Assembly (NCBI RefSeq): GCF_900104845.1
Contig: NZ_FNSR01000001.1
Location: 2,294,001 to 2,358,000 of the forward strand
Length of the DNA stretch: 64,000 nucleotides
Origin: Paraburkholderia caballeronis
GTDB taxonomy: Bacteria; Pseudomonadota; Gammaproteobacteria; Burkholderiales; Burkholderiaceae
Reading direction: 5' to 3'
The translations under genes were made by a program, and so were the position numbers. Positions 29,186 to 38,453 of the stretch are shown here, one piece after another. Position 1 is the first letter of the stretch, and every line of letters starts with the position of its first letter. The notes under the pieces are model-generated. The model searched no databases, had not been told where the DNA came from, and worked only from the letters and a program-made list of their open reading frames with translations.

Positions 29186-29662
29186 TCAGGCCGCTTCAGC
29201 AGCGGCCTGCTGCTTCTGTTCGGCCGGCGACGAGCACGCCACGAGAATGCTGCACGACACGCGGTCGAGCAGCGGCGTGTTCCCCGCCCCCATCCACCAG
29301 CGCGACAGCCCGGTCCGGCATCGATGGCCGACCACGACGAGATCGACGTGCAGTTCGTTCGCGAGATTCGCGATTTCGTCGATCGGATGCCCGAACGCGA
29401 AATGCCCCTGCGCGCGCACGCCCCGCTCGGTCAACCAGTCCACGCCTTCCTGGAGAATCTCGCGAGCGGTCTCCTCGAAGCGGCCGCACGCGACGTCGGT
29501 CAGAAGCCCCGCGCTCTGCGCGATCGTCGAGCGCATGTCGACCACCGACAGCAGATGGGTCTCCGCGCCAAGATCCAGCGCAAGGTCGGCGCCGCAACGC
29601 AGCGCCTTGCGGCCCTCGCGCGAGCCGTCGTAGCAAAGCAGGATTTTCTGGTAGCTCGCCAT
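29186..29662 (-). CDS. Universal stress protein, UspA family
   Basis: A 158-residue single-domain Usp. It begins with the ILLCYDGSREGRKAL strand-loop-helix, contains VDLVVVGHR and a G-x2-G type nucleotide loop that is imperfect (GHRCRTGLSRWWMGAGN instead of the standard G-x2-G-x9-G-S/T), and ends SILVAC. ATP-binding is therefore uncertain. The last 15 residues are Gln/Ala-rich. It converges with the DUF2939 gene and is divergent from the NodI-like gene. Confidence 0.88.
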   Translation of the reverse strand: MASYQKILLCYDGSREGRKALRCGADLALDLGAETHLLSVVDMRSTIAQSAGLLTDVACGRFEETAREILQEGVDWLTERGVRAQGHFAFGHPIDEIANLANELHVDLVVVGHRCRTGLSRWWMGAGNTPLLDRVSCSILVACSSPAEQKQQAAAEAA

Positions 29663-29902
29663 GGTCCTCTCCCCACCCGCACCGGTTGCGGGTTGTGCGC
29701 TTTCATGATGGTGCGCCGCAATTCCACATGCAAGCGCTGGAAAACGCCAGGTCGGCCGAGCCCCGTTTCGGCCCGATGCGGCGCTGCGGGAAAGCCCGCC
29801 GCGACCGCCAGCCGCCGCCGACGCGCGCCCGCCAATGCTCTAGAATAGGCCGCCTCGCGCCACACCGCCCTCATTTGCCACGCCATCGCCGCGCAACCGG
29901 AC

Positions 29903-30814
29903 ATGCCAGCCGCCATCGAATTCGAGCAGGTCGTTAAACATTACGGGAGCCGCCGCGTCGTGGACGGCCTGTCGTTCGAAGTCATGCCCGGCGAGTGTTT
30001 CGGGCTGCTCGGCCCGAACGGCGCGGGCAAGACGACGACGCTGCGGATGCTGCTCGGCATCGTCGCGCCGGACGCCGGGCGCATCAGCCTGTGCGGCGAG
30101 CCGGTGCCGGCCCGCGCGCGTTTTGCCCGCGCGCGTGTCGGCGTGGTGCCGCAGTTCGACAACCTCGATCCGGATTTCTCGGTCCGCGAGAATCTGCTCG
30201 TGTTCGGCCGCTACTTCGGGCTATCGGCCGCGCAGACCCGCGCGCTCGTCGCGCCGCTGCTCGAATTCGCGCGGCTCGAAAGCAAGGCGGACGCGCGCGT
30301 CGGCGAACTGTCCGGCGGGATGCGGCGGCGGCTGACGCTCGCGCGCGCGCTCGTCAACGATCCCGACGTGCTCGTGATGGACGAGCCGACCACCGGCCTC
30401 GACCCGCAGGCTCGCCATCTGATCTGGGAGCGGCTGCGCTCGCTGCTCGCGCGCGGCAAGACGATCCTGCTGACGACGCATTTCATGGAGGAAGCGGAAC
30501 GGCTGTGCGATCGGGTCTGCGTGATCGAGGAAGGCCGCAAGATCGCCGAGGGCGCGCCGAATGCGCTGATCGAATCGGAGATCGGCGGCGACGTGTTCGA
30601 GGTGTACGGCCCGGACCCGGTCGCGCTGCGCGACGAACTCGCGCCGTTCGCCGAACGCACCGAGATCAGCGGCGAAACGCTGTTCTGCTACGTCGACGAT
30701 CCGCAGCCGGTGCACGCGCGGCTGCGCCATCGCGCGAACCTGCGCTACCTGCACCGGCCCGCGAATCTCGAAGACGTGTTCCTGCGGCTGACCGGCCGCG
30801 AGATGCAGGACTGA
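29903..30814 (+). CDS. nodI: NodI-like ABC transporter ATP-binding protein
   Basis: A 303-residue ABC ATPase of the ABC-2/DrrA group. Walker A is GPNGAGKT (37-44), the signature is [16 protein letters not shown], Walker B is [12 protein letters not shown], and the switch motif is [17 protein letters not shown]. It is most similar in pattern to NodI, which with NodJ exports lipo-chitooligosaccharides in rhizobia. Many non-symbiotic Burkholderiaceae carry close homologues, so the substrate here is unknown. Directly upstream of its permease gene (46 bp). Confidence 0.88.
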   Translation: MPAAIEFEQVVKHYGSRRVVDGLSFEVMPGECFGLLGPNGAGKTTTLRMLLGIVAPDAGRISLCGEPVPARARFARARVGVVPQFDNLDPDFSVRENLLVFGRYFGLSAAQTRALVAPLLEFARLESKADARVGELSGGMRRRLTLARALVNDPDVLVMDEPTTGLDPQARHLIWERLRSLLARGKTILLTTHFMEEAERLCDRVCVIEEGRKIAEGAPNALIESEIGGDVFEVYGPDPVALRDELAPFAERTEISGETLFCYVDDPQPVHARLRHRANLRYLHRPANLEDVFLRLTGREMQD

Positions 30815-30860
30815 ACCCAACCGGACACACGACGCCGTTCCCCCCGTTTTCGACCAGCCC

Positions 30861-31697
30861 ATGGAAGCCAAAACCCTCGACAAGACCCGCTCGCCTGCCG
30901 CCAGCGCACCGCAAAGCGAACCGTTCGCCGCGCTGCCGTCGAACGCCACGCACTGGTTCGCCGTGTGGCGGCGCAACTACCTCGTGTGGCGCAAGCTCGC
31001 GATCGCGTCGATGTTCGGCAATCTCGCGGACCCGATGATCTATCTGTTCGGTCTCGGCTTCGGGCTCGGGCTGATGGTCGGGCACGTCGACGGCGTGTCG
31101 TACATCGCGTTTCTCGCAGCGGGCACCGTGTCGTCGTCGGTGATGATGTCGGCGAGCTTCGAGGCGATGTACTCCGGCTTCTCGCGGATGCACGTGCAGC
31201 GGACGTGGGAAGCGATCATGCATACGCCGCTGTCGCTCGGCGACATCGTGCTCGGCGAGGTCGTCTGGGCCGCGAGCAAGTCGGTGCTGTCGGGCGCGGC
31301 GATCATGATCGTCGCGGGCCTGCTCGGCTATGCGAGCTTTCCGTCGATGCTGATCGCGCTGCCGGTGATCGTGCTGGCCGGGCTCGCGTTCGCGAGTGTC
31401 GCGATGATCGTCACGTCGATCGCGCCGTCGTACGACTTCTTCATGTTCTATCAGACGCTGGTGCTCACGCCGATGCTGCTGCTGTCCGGCGTGTTCTTCC
31501 CGATCGCGCAGTTGCCGGCCGCCGCGCAGCAGATCACGCTGATGCTGCCGCTCGCGCACGCGGTCGCGCTGATCCGGCCGGCGATGCTCGGCCGCCCGCT
31601 CGATCACGCAGCGCTGCATCTGATCGTGCTGACCGCGTATGTCGTGGTGCCGTTCGCGATCGCGTCGGTGCTGTTGCGCCGGCGGATGATGCGCTGA
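30861..31697 (+). CDS. nodJ: NodJ-like ABC-2 type transporter permease
   Basis: A 278-residue inner-membrane protein with six hydrophobic helices of the ABC-2 fold. It includes the NodJ-type segments [26 protein letters not shown] and [11 protein letters not shown]. It is the partner of the upstream ATPase; the two would form a homologue of the NodIJ exporter. No nod biosynthesis gene lies nearby, so a nodulation role is not supported. Confidence 0.87.
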   Translation: MEAKTLDKTRSPAASAPQSEPFAALPSNATHWFAVWRRNYLVWRKLAIASMFGNLADPMIYLFGLGFGLGLMVGHVDGVSYIAFLAAGTVSSSVMMSASFEAMYSGFSRMHVQRTWEAIMHTPLSLGDIVLGEVVWAASKSVLSGAAIMIVAGLLGYASFPSMLIALPVIVLAGLAFASVAMIVTSIAPSYDFFMFYQTLVLTPMLLLSGVFFPIAQLPAAAQQITLMLPLAHAVALIRPAMLGRPLDHAALHLIVLTAYVVVPFAIASVLLRRRMMR

Positions 31698-31764
31698 TTC
31701 CAGTGCGCTCAAACTGCACTGCGGCGGACGGCGCTCGCCATCCGCCGCGGCGCAGGCCGAGACG

Positions 31765-32187
31765 TCACTCCTCGTCGTCGCCCCACGGAATCTCGACGTC
31801 GGTCACGAACGCGACCGTCGCGAACGGACCGCCGTCCTGGCGGCCGAGCTTGCCGTCCGCGCGATGCCATTCGACGCGGAACGTCGTCACCGCGGTGTCC
31901 GCGAGCAGGCGGATCGTGCGGACCTCCTCCGGGTCCATCTCCTCGACTGGGCCGTCCAGCGATACCAGCAGCTCCTGCGGCCACACGCCGTCCGCCGGGT
32001 CGTAAATGCGGTCGCCGTCCGGAATCGACGTGGATGCGTCGACGCCGATCGTCGCGGACGCGTCCACGATCATCTTGCCGAGCGCCCGCAATACCGCCGT
32101 CGCGCGCGCGGAATTCGCCTGGCGGATGGCGAGATCGCCGCGCGTCAGCGCCTGTTCGAGCTTCGGATTCGTTTTCTGTTGTGCCAT
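31765..32187 (-). CDS. Uncharacterised acidic protein
   Basis: A 140-residue soluble protein with no recognised domain. The N-terminal third is helical (KLEQALTRGDLAIRQANS), and the rest is rich in acidic residues and strands, ending IPWGDDEE. No signal peptide. The ATG at 32187 is used because an upstream extension to 32319 is Arg-rich and unconvincing. It lies downstream of the permease gene on the same strand, with 106 bp between. Confidence 0.7.
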   Translation of the reverse strand: MAQQKTNPKLEQALTRGDLAIRQANSARATAVLRALGKMIVDASATIGVDASTSIPDGDRIYDPADGVWPQELLVSLDGPVEEMDPEEVRTIRLLADTAVTTFRVEWHRADGKLGRQDGGPFATVAFVTDVEIPWGDDEE

Positions 32188-32293
32188 GCTGATTCCCGAA
32201 ACCGGGTCCTGTGGAGTGCGGACGGTTTCCCGCCCGCCGTTGATGCCGCGCGCCGACGCGCAAACGTGATGCCGCCGCCGGCTGCGTCGATGG

Positions 32294-33361
32294 TCAGAAA
32301 CCCAGTGCGGCCGCCGCAAATCCCGCGACGACCCCGAAGCCGACGACCGTGGCCGCGACGAGCGCCAGCAGGCGCGGCCGGAACGAGCGCGCGAGCATCG
32401 CGAGCGACGGCACGCTGACGGGCGGCAGCGTCATCAGCAGCGCGCCGGCGGGACCGACGCCCATGCCGAGCGACAGCATCGCCTGGATGATCGGCACTTC
32501 GCCCGCGGTCGGGATCACGAACAGCATGCCGACGACCGCGAACGCGACGATCCAGCCGAGGCTGCTCGTCACGTCCGGCCCGATGTGCGGAAACAGCCAC
32601 GCGCGCGCCGCGCCGAGCAGCAGCACCAGCACCACGTATTCCGGCACGAGCCGCGCGGCCAGCCGCACGAAAATGCCGAACCAGCGCGCGAACACGTTGC
32701 CGCCGTCGTCCTGCTGCCGCGTCAGCTCGACGAGCCGCGCGTCGGCGGCGCTCGCCTCCTGCGGCGTGACGAGCCGGTTCGCGACCCAGCCGAGCCCGAA
32801 CACCATCAGTAGACCAAGCGCGAGCCGCAGCGCGCTCCACTGCCAGCCGAGCACGAAACCCATGAACACGAGCGTCGCCGGATTGAGCACCGAATTGCCG
32901 AGCCAGAACGCGATCGCGCCGCCCGCGGACGCCTGGCGCTCGCGCAGCCCGACGACGACCGGCGCCGCGCAGCACGTGCACATCATCCCCGGCACCGCGA
33001 GCAGGCCGCCGGCCGCGACACTGCCGAAACCATGCCGACCGAGCACGCGCGCGACCCAGCGGGCCGGCAGCAGCGCCTGCATGCCGGAGCCGAGCAAGAG
33101 CCCGAGCACCATCGCCTGCCAGATCGCCTTGCCGTACGCCCACGCGTAATCGAGCGCGGCCGTCAGCGATGGGGCCGGAGGATTCGCCGACTTGCCCATC
33201 AGGATCGAATTGCCGATCGAATGCGTCGCCTCGGCGGTGAACGCGCGGTGGTAGTAAGGAAACCACTTCACGTAAAAGAGACCGGCGATCGCCAGCAGCA
33301 CGAACACCGGCCAGCCATAGCTGTACGTCGGGCTCCGCTGCGCTTCGCGTGCAGTGCTCAT
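32294..33361 (-). CDS. DUF318/YraQ-like permease with a Cys-rich membrane motif
   Basis: A 355-residue polytopic membrane protein with about eight hydrophobic helices in two halves, the architecture of the DUF318/permease family that includes ArsP organoarsenical exporters and YraQ. The first half holds PGMMCTCCAAPVVVGLR, with three Cys in a transmembrane position where relatives have a CSC-type motif; the second half holds AGEVPIIQAMLSLG. Substrate unknown, but thiol-reactive metalloids or mercury species are plausible from the family. The ATG at 33361 is preferred; an in-frame extension to 33490 is Pro/Arg-rich and polar. Confidence 0.85.
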   Translation of the reverse strand: MSTAREAQRSPTYSYGWPVFVLLAIAGLFYVKWFPYYHRAFTAEATHSIGNSILMGKSANPPAPSLTAALDYAWAYGKAIWQAMVLGLLLGSGMQALLPARWVARVLGRHGFGSVAAGGLLAVPGMMCTCCAAPVVVGLRERQASAGGAIAFWLGNSVLNPATLVFMGFVLGWQWSALRLALGLLMVFGLGWVANRLVTPQEASAADARLVELTRQQDDGGNVFARWFGIFVRLAARLVPEYVVLVLLLGAARAWLFPHIGPDVTSSLGWIVAFAVVGMLFVIPTAGEVPIIQAMLSLGMGVGPAGALLMTLPPVSVPSLAMLARSFRPRLLALVAATVVGFGVVAGFAAAALGF

Positions 33362-33602
33362 CGAAAAATCCTGTTTGTACTTGTGAACGGATGAAACGGC
33401 GCCGCCCGTGGGCGCCTGCGGACCGGCCGGACCGCGCGCGGTCCGCCACCGATATCGAGGATCGTAGTTCAACCGCGGGGGGTTAGCCAAACGGCCGCCA
33501 CCGCACCCGCGGCGCGACCGGCCGCGCGGGGGACACGCCCGGACGGCGCGCGCCGGCGCGGCGGAAGTGGATCAGGACGGGCCGAGGCAGATCGAGAGGT
33601 CG

Positions 33603-34664
33603 TTACGGCGCCGGATTCGGCTGCTGCTCGTGCAGCGCATCGATCTGCGCGAGCGCTTCGGGCGACAGCTTCACGTCGATGCTGCCGATGTTTTCCTTCA
33701 ACTGCTCCATCGACGTCGCGCCGATCAGGTTGCTGGTCACGAACGGACGGCTGTTCACGAACGCGAGCGCGAACTGCGCGGGCGTCAACCCGTGCTCCTT
33801 CGCGAGCGCGACGTAACGCGACGTCGCCGCGACCGCGTGCGGCTTGCTGTAGCGCGCGAAACGCTCGAACTTCGTGATCCGCGCGCCATCCGGACGCGCA
33901 CCGCCCTCGTACTTGCCGGACAGCCAGCCGAACGCGAGCGGCGAATACGCGAGCAGACCGATGCCGTCGTGATGCGAGAACTCGGACAGGCCGTTCTCGA
34001 ACGTGCGGTTCAGCAGGCTGTACGGGTTCTGGATGCTGACGATCCGCGGCAGGCCAAGCTTCTCCGCCGCACGCAGGAACTGCGCGACGCCCCACGGCGT
34101 CTCGTTCGACACGCCGATATGGCGAATCTTGCCCGCCTTCACGAAACCAGCGAGCACGTCGAGCGTCTCCTCGATCGGCACCGTATACGCGTCGTCGATC
34201 CACGGATACGCGCTGCGGCCGAACGTGGTCGTGCTGCGGTCCGGCCAGTGCAGTTGATACAGGTCCACGTAGTCCGTCTGCAGGCGCTTCAGGCTGCCGT
34301 CGAGCGCCTCGGTCAGGTTCTTGCGGTCGAACTGGTTGCCCTCGCCGCGGATGTGGCGCGGGTTGTGCGGCTGGCGCGCCGGACCGGCGATCTTCGTCGC
34401 GAGCACGATACGCCCGCGCGCTTCCGGATGCTTCGCGAGCCACGTGCCGATGTAACGCTCGGTCAGACCCTGCGTCTCGGGACGCGGCGGCACCGGATAC
34501 ATCTCCGCGGCATCGATCAGCGTGACGCCGTGGTCGAGCGCGTAGTCGATCTGCGCGTGCGCGTCGCTTTCCGTGTTCTGCTCGCCCCACGTCATCGTGC
34601 CGAGACCGATCAGGCTTACCTTTACGTCCGTGTCGCCGAGAGTGCGATATTCCATCGAAGCCAT
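33603..34664 (-). CDS. tas: NADP(H)-dependent aldo-keto reductase, Tas family
   Basis: A 353-residue TIM-barrel oxidoreductase. It matches the Tas pattern along its length: LGTMTWGEQN, then IDAAEMYPVPPRPETQG with catalytic Asp/Tyr, LATKIAGPAR with the Lys, VDLYQLHWPDR with the His, and GATSMEQLKENI near the C-terminus for cofactor binding. Physiological substrate unknown. An ATG three codons later (34655) is an equally possible start. Confidence 0.93.
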   Translation of the reverse strand: MASMEYRTLGDTDVKVSLIGLGTMTWGEQNTESDAHAQIDYALDHGVTLIDAAEMYPVPPRPETQGLTERYIGTWLAKHPEARGRIVLATKIAGPARQPHNPRHIRGEGNQFDRKNLTEALDGSLKRLQTDYVDLYQLHWPDRSTTTFGRSAYPWIDDAYTVPIEETLDVLAGFVKAGKIRHIGVSNETPWGVAQFLRAAEKLGLPRIVSIQNPYSLLNRTFENGLSEFSHHDGIGLLAYSPLAFGWLSGKYEGGARPDGARITKFERFARYSKPHAVAATSRYVALAKEHGLTPAQFALAFVNSRPFVTSNLIGATSMEQLKENIGSIDVKLSPEALAQIDALHEQQPNPAP

Positions 34665-34828
34665 TCCGTCGTGTTTGGAGAAACGGGGACGTTAACACAG
34701 CGGCGGATTTTTTTCAGGCCCTGCAATCAAGGCCTACAGAACGCCGACGGGCGCGGCCGCGCGCGATGTGTCCGGTAGCGCGCACAGCCGTTGCGCGGCG
34801 CGCTGTATCCTGACCGGTCCGTATCCGA

Positions 34829-35431
34829 ATGGCCGACCTCATGTGGAGCGCAATCAGCAGCGTCGGCGACGCCGCGCTGACCTTCCCCGTTGCGGTCGCG
34901 TGCGCGACCTGGCTCACGCTGTCCGACCGCCGGCTCGCGTGGCGCTGGGTGATGCTGCTCGCGGCAGGCAGCGCGCTGGTCGGCGCGACGAAGATCCTCT
35001 ACTTCGGCTGCGGCATCGAAATCCGGCCGATCGACTTTCGCGTGATCAGCGGGCATACCGCGCTCTCGACGTCGGTGTGGACCGTCACGTTCGCGCTGCT
35101 ATACCGGAGCGCCGGCGGCAACGTGATGTTCGGCGCGGCGACGGGCCTCGTGATCGGCGCGCTGACGGCGGTCGCAAGGGTGCTCGACAACGCGCATACG
35201 CCGTCAGAAGTCGTCGCCGGCTGGCTGCTTGGCGCGGCGATCGCGCTGCTGTTCGTGCATGCGCTGAAGCGATCGAGCGCGCGGATCGTGCTGTCGTCGG
35301 TGGGCGCGTGCGTGCTCGCGCTGATCGTCGGCGTCGCGTACGGGCATCACGCGCCGATTCAGGACATGATCGAGGACTATTCGCCGGGCGTCTGCGCGGG
35401 ATTGCTCGATGCGATCGCGATGCGCCCTTGA
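34829..35431 (+). CDS. PAP2-family membrane phosphatase
   Basis: A 200-residue inner-membrane protein with five or six hydrophobic helices. The PAP2 phosphatase motifs 2 and 3 are visible: SGHTALS, and RVLDNAHTPSEVVAGWLLG with the nucleophilic His region. Motif 1 (K-x6-RP) is represented by KILYFGCGIEIRP, with wider spacing. Such enzymes dephosphorylate lipid phosphates such as undecaprenyl pyrophosphate or phosphatidic acid. An in-frame ATG at 34841 is an alternative start. Confidence 0.82.
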   Translation: MADLMWSAISSVGDAALTFPVAVACATWLTLSDRRLAWRWVMLLAAGSALVGATKILYFGCGIEIRPIDFRVISGHTALSTSVWTVTFALLYRSAGGNVMFGAATGLVIGALTAVARVLDNAHTPSEVVAGWLLGAAIALLFVHALKRSSARIVLSSVGACVLALIVGVAYGHHAPIQDMIEDYSPGVCAGLLDAIAMRP

Positions 35432-35560
35432 GTTTTTCTGGCGCCGTGCGCCGCGCTGGGTTCTGTTACAGGTTGACCGGTGCGTGTCGGCGTCGCGGCG
35501 GCTTGCACATCATGGTTCGCGTGCCAGAATGATCGGCGGATCAGCTTCAGGGGAATTGCG

Positions 35561-35794
35561 ATGGCAAGCCTGCGCACTTATGAGTACATGGGTTACGACA
35601 TGACAGCCGGCGTGGACGGCGACCATGAACAGGGTTTCTTCGTGACGTCGCAGACCATCCGCAGTCTGTTCGACGGCACCAGCGATACGGTGCCGGTGGA
35701 TGGCATCGCGGCAGGACGCTTTCCGAAACAGGACAACGCGTTCGATGCCGCGTTCGACAGGATCCGGGAGGAGATCGAGCGGAGGAAGGGGTAA
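35561..35794 (+). CDS. Uncharacterised small protein
   Basis: A 77-residue soluble protein with no recognised domain. The ATG at 35561 follows a GGGGAATTG site of moderate quality. It is read toward the terminator at 35861-35886. Confidence 0.65.
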   Translation: MASLRTYEYMGYDMTAGVDGDHEQGFFVTSQTIRSLFDGTSDTVPVDGIAAGRFPKQDNAFDAAFDRIREEIERRKG

Positions 35795-35860
35795 CTCTTG
35801 CTTCAGTGTTCTTGTGAAGCTTCTTGTAAAACGACAGGATTCCACCCTGGCAAAATGCAA

Positions 35861-35886
35861 AAAAGCCCGCTACGAGCGGGCTTTTG
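35861..35886. terminator. Bidirectional terminator between a small gene and tRNA-His
   Basis: AAAAGCCCGCT (35861-35871) and AGCGGGCTTTT (35875-35885) form a perfect 11-bp stem with a 3-nt loop, with A-rich and T-rich flanks on both sides. It serves tRNA-His on the minus strand and the small gene on the plus strand. Confidence 0.88.
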
Positions 35887-35936
35887 TTTGTCGCGCATTC
35901 TGTTTCTGCGCTCGACACTGACTACCTGAATTCTGC

Positions 35937-36013
35937 TGGGGTGGCTGATGGGACTCGAACCCACGACGACAGGAATCACAATCCTGGACTCTACCAACTG
36001 AGCTACAGCCACC
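35937..36013 (-). tRNA. tRNA-His (anticodon GTG)
   Basis: A 77-nt cloverleaf on the minus strand, with the encoded extra 5' G (-1) facing C73, acceptor GTGGCTG pairing with CAGCCAC, D-arm AGCTCAGTTGGTAGAG, anticodon GTG (complement of 35977-35979), T-arm GTGGGTTCGAGTCCCAT, and an encoded CCA end at 35937-35939. It follows dusA in the same direction and ends before a strong terminator. Confidence 0.97.
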
Positions 36014-36070
36014 ACTGCTACAACCGTCGATTCGACTTGCACCTGAATGCAGCGCCGATCGAGAAGCGAG

Positions 36071-36099
36071 ATTATACAAACACTGTATTCGTTTGCCTA
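36071..36099 (-). promoter_or_regulatory. Probable sigma-70 promoter of tRNA-His
   Basis: On the minus strand, TAGGCA (complement of 36094-36099) and TATAAT (complement of 36071-36076) are separated by 17 bp. The -10 is perfect, the -35 is a 4/6 match. It lies just after the dusA coding end. Confidence 0.55.
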
Positions 36100-36104
36100 G
36101 TCTT

Positions 36105-37106
36105 TTATTCAAGGATTTCGGCCGGCACGCGCAGATGCTCGCGCGCCTCGTCGAAGATAGCGAGATCGCGGGCAGCGAGCTTGCGGCTGTCGGACAGCAC
36201 GCGACGCCAGCCGCGCGCGCCTGCGACTCCACGGTACAGCCCGAGCGCGTGACGCGTGATCGCACCGAGGTACGTCCCGCGCTTCAGTTCTTCCGCGCAA
36301 TATTCGATCAGCTTCGCTTCGATCTGCTCGCGCGTCGGTGCAACGTCGGTCGAGCCGTAGAAGCGCGCATCGACCTCGGCCAGCACGTACGGGTTGTGAT
36401 ACGCCTCGCGGCCGAGCATCACGCCATCGACGTGCTGCAGATGCAACGCGACCTCGTCCAGCGTCTTGATGCCGCCGTTGATGATGATTTCGAGCGCCGG
36501 AAAGTCCTGCTTGAGCCGATACGCGTAGTCGTACTTCAGCGGCGGAATCTCGCGGTTCTCCTTCGGGCTTAGGCCCTTCAGGATCGCATTGCGCGCATGC
36601 ACGATGAACACGTCGCAACCCGCGTCGGCGATCGCACCGACGAAGTCGCGCACAAACGCGTAGTCCTCGACCGCGTCGACGCCGATCCGATGCTTGACCG
36701 TCACCGGCACCGACACCACGTCCCGCATCGCCTTCACGCAATCGGCGACGAGTTGCGGTTCGTTCATCAGGCAAGCGCCAAATGCGCCGCGCTGCACACG
36801 CTCGGACGGGCAGCCGCAATTCAGGTTGATTTCGTCGTAGCCCCATTGTTCGCCGAGCTTCGCCGCGCGCGCGAGGTCTTCCGGCTCGCTGCCGCCGAGT
36901 TGCAGTGCGACCGGCGCTTCGGCGGGGGTAAACGCGAGATGGCGCGGCACGTCGCCGTGCAGCAGCGCGCCGGTCGTCACCATTTCCGTATAGAGCCACG
37001 TATGGCGCGATACGAACCGGTGCAGCGAACGGCAATGACGGTCGGTCCAGTCCATCATCGGCGCGACACTAACGCGGCGCGGGCTGGAAATGGGGTTGGC
37101 GGACAT
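36105..37106 (-). CDS. dusA: tRNA-dihydrouridine(20/20a) synthase DusA
   Basis: A 333-residue flavoprotein that reduces uridine 20/20a in the D-loop of tRNAs. The TIM-barrel FMN domain starts RVSVAPMMDWTDRHCR. The catalytic Cys is in EINLNCGCPSERVQRGAFGACLM, the FMN phosphate loop is in IINGGIKTLDEV, and the C-terminal helical tRNA-binding domain carries the DusA-type ITRHALGLYRGVAGAR. The ATG at 37106 is preferred over an upstream in-frame start that adds 27 unconserved residues. Confidence 0.95.
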   Translation of the reverse strand: MSANPISSPRRVSVAPMMDWTDRHCRSLHRFVSRHTWLYTEMVTTGALLHGDVPRHLAFTPAEAPVALQLGGSEPEDLARAAKLGEQWGYDEINLNCGCPSERVQRGAFGACLMNEPQLVADCVKAMRDVVSVPVTVKHRIGVDAVEDYAFVRDFVGAIADAGCDVFIVHARNAILKGLSPKENREIPPLKYDYAYRLKQDFPALEIIINGGIKTLDEVALHLQHVDGVMLGREAYHNPYVLAEVDARFYGSTDVAPTREQIEAKLIEYCAEELKRGTYLGAITRHALGLYRGVAGARGWRRVLSDSRKLAARDLAIFDEAREHLRVPAEILE

Positions 37107-37462
37107 AAAAATCACATGAAATTGCGACGTAACCGCGTATTTTACCGCAAGCTGGCAATCCGGCCGGCTGCGCCGGTTATGCGGCAATGCGGCGAATAAC
37201 CCTGCTGGCGTTATGTAAGTTCGGGGCCGTTTTTGTGCACTGCAAAGATTTTTTCGTGGACTCTATTGGGGTCTGTTCGTCGCTCAACCGCGCCGATATT
37301 GGCTGACAGGATTGTTTCCATCGCCGGAATAGTAAATTCAGATTATCAGCCTTATTATCCGATAGTAGGTGTATACACTAGGTCCCAGTTGACGCGGCTT
37401 CTGGACTCTCGCTCCCGGCGCAGCGCCATCCCGAACCGCAGTTGAACCTGATATTGGAGTCG
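37107..37462. other. Intergenic stretch between divergent dusA and the small secreted protein gene
   Basis: 356 bp, clearly more AT-rich between 37300 and 37400 than the surroundings, as expected for promoters of both flanking genes. No gene or strong hairpin recognised. The right end holds TTGGAG, the ribosome site of the next gene. Confidence 0.5.
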
Positions 37463-37741
37463 ATGATGAAGACCAAACTGATCGCCGCGCTGCTGGTTGC
37501 AGCTTCCGCCGCCGTTGCCGCTCCCGCGTTTGCCAGCGGCTATGGTCCGGCCCCGTTCTATCGCCCGGATGTCGGCGCGCCCGCGTCGCAGCAGGGTGTC
37601 AGCGCGCAGACCGTCGCGGCCGAACGCGCGCAGGCACAGGGCGTCACCAGCGCATACGGCGGTGTCGCCGGTGCATCCGCTCAGTCGGGCAACCGTGCCG
37701 AGCGCGTGAATGGCCCGCAATCGGTGTTCTTCGGTCACTAA
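37463..37741 (+). CDS. Small secreted Ala/Gln-rich protein
   Basis: A 92-residue protein: a typical Sec signal (MMKTKLIAALLVAASAAVA, cleavage likely at AFA-S around residue 24) and a short polar mature part with repeated Ala-Gln stretches and no Cys. It resembles in size and composition the small periplasmic DUF4148-like proteins abundant in Burkholderia, but the match is weak. A second ATG lies one codon later. It is followed by a strong terminator. Confidence 0.78.
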   Translation: MMKTKLIAALLVAASAAVAAPAFASGYGPAPFYRPDVGAPASQQGVSAQTVAAERAQAQGVTSAYGGVAGASAQSGNRAERVNGPQSVFFGH

Positions 37742-37774
37742 GCACCGAAGGCCGTCCGTCAAGGCGGGCTAGAA

Positions 37775-37815
37775 AAAGCGCCGGGCGTCGAAAGACGTCC
37801 GGCGCTTTGTTTTTG
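37775..37815 (+). terminator. Rho-independent terminator
   Basis: A 15-bp stem, 37775-37789 with 37794-37808 (one G-U pair), closed by a GAAA tetraloop and followed by GTTTTT. Confidence 0.92.
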
Positions 37816-37856
37816 TTCTCCGTGTTCGGCGTTGCTAGAACGGCTAGAACGACTGA

Positions 37857-38135
37857 CTAACCCACTCCCCCAACTTCCTTATCGACCACCGCCTTCCCCG
37901 CGTCGATCCCCGCCTCCGCTGCCGCCCGCTCCGTCGGCCAAAGCCGCTCGATATGCACGAGCCGCCAGTCCACCACGACCACCTTCCCCTTCAGCACACG
38001 AAAGTGCGCCTTGACGCCGGTTAATACCTGCTCGACGGCGACCTCGATATCGTACTCGCGATAGCGCTCGTGGTAGTCGCCCATGTCGATGCCCTTCGGC
38101 TCCATGATCGTCTCCATCGTGGATAGCCGGTCCAT
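37857..38135 (-). CDS. Uncharacterised protein downstream of the ssu genes
   Basis: A 92-residue soluble protein without a recognised domain. The centre (YHERYREYDIEVAVEQVLTGVKAHFRVLKGKVVVVDWRLV split into strand and helix) looks like a small alpha/beta fold. The start is uncertain: Met codons at 38135, 38114 and others are in frame. It is on the same strand as ssuDCB-mop, 45 bp after mop. Confidence 0.6.
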   Translation of the reverse strand: MDRLSTMETIMEPKGIDMGDYHERYREYDIEVAVEQVLTGVKAHFRVLKGKVVVVDWRLVHIERLWPTERAAAEAGIDAGKAVVDKEVGGVG

Positions 38136-38180
38136 CGTAGCACCACCACTACGCGCGGCCCGCGCGCCGCGCACCCTACC

Positions 38181-38396
38181 TCAAAGCCGCGCGATCGACA
38201 CCTCGGTCGACTTCACCAGCGCGACGACCTCCGACCCGACCTTCAGATCGAGTTCGTCGATCGAGCGGGTCGTGATCACCGACGTGACGATGCCGAACGG
38301 CGTATCCACATCGACCTCCGACACGACCGGCCCGCGAATGATTTCCTTGACCTTGCCGCGGAACTGGTTACGCACGTTGATGGCGGAAATGCTCAT
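38181..38396 (-). CDS. Mop-type molybdenum-pterin/oxyanion-binding protein
   Basis: A 71-residue stand-alone TOBE/Mop domain: SAINVRNQFRGKVKEI, GPVVSEVDVDTPFGIVTSVIT, VGSEVVALVKSTEVSI. Such proteins assemble into hexamers that bind molybdate or related oxyanions. It is the last clear gene of the sulfonate operon, 57 bp after ssuB, a position seen in other Burkholderia ssu clusters. Why a Mop protein accompanies sulfonate uptake is not known. Confidence 0.92.
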   Translation of the reverse strand: MSISAINVRNQFRGKVKEIIRGPVVSEVDVDTPFGIVTSVITTRSIDELDLKVGSEVVALVKSTEVSIARL

Positions 38397-38453
38397 TTAA
38401 TCGACTCCAGAAATTCAAACGAGGAAGCGTCCGAAAACGCGGAAATGAAACGT

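Noticed and set aside
29903..31697. Symbiotic nodulation locus
   Set aside because: Only NodI/NodJ-like transporter genes are present; close homologues exist in non-symbiotic relatives.
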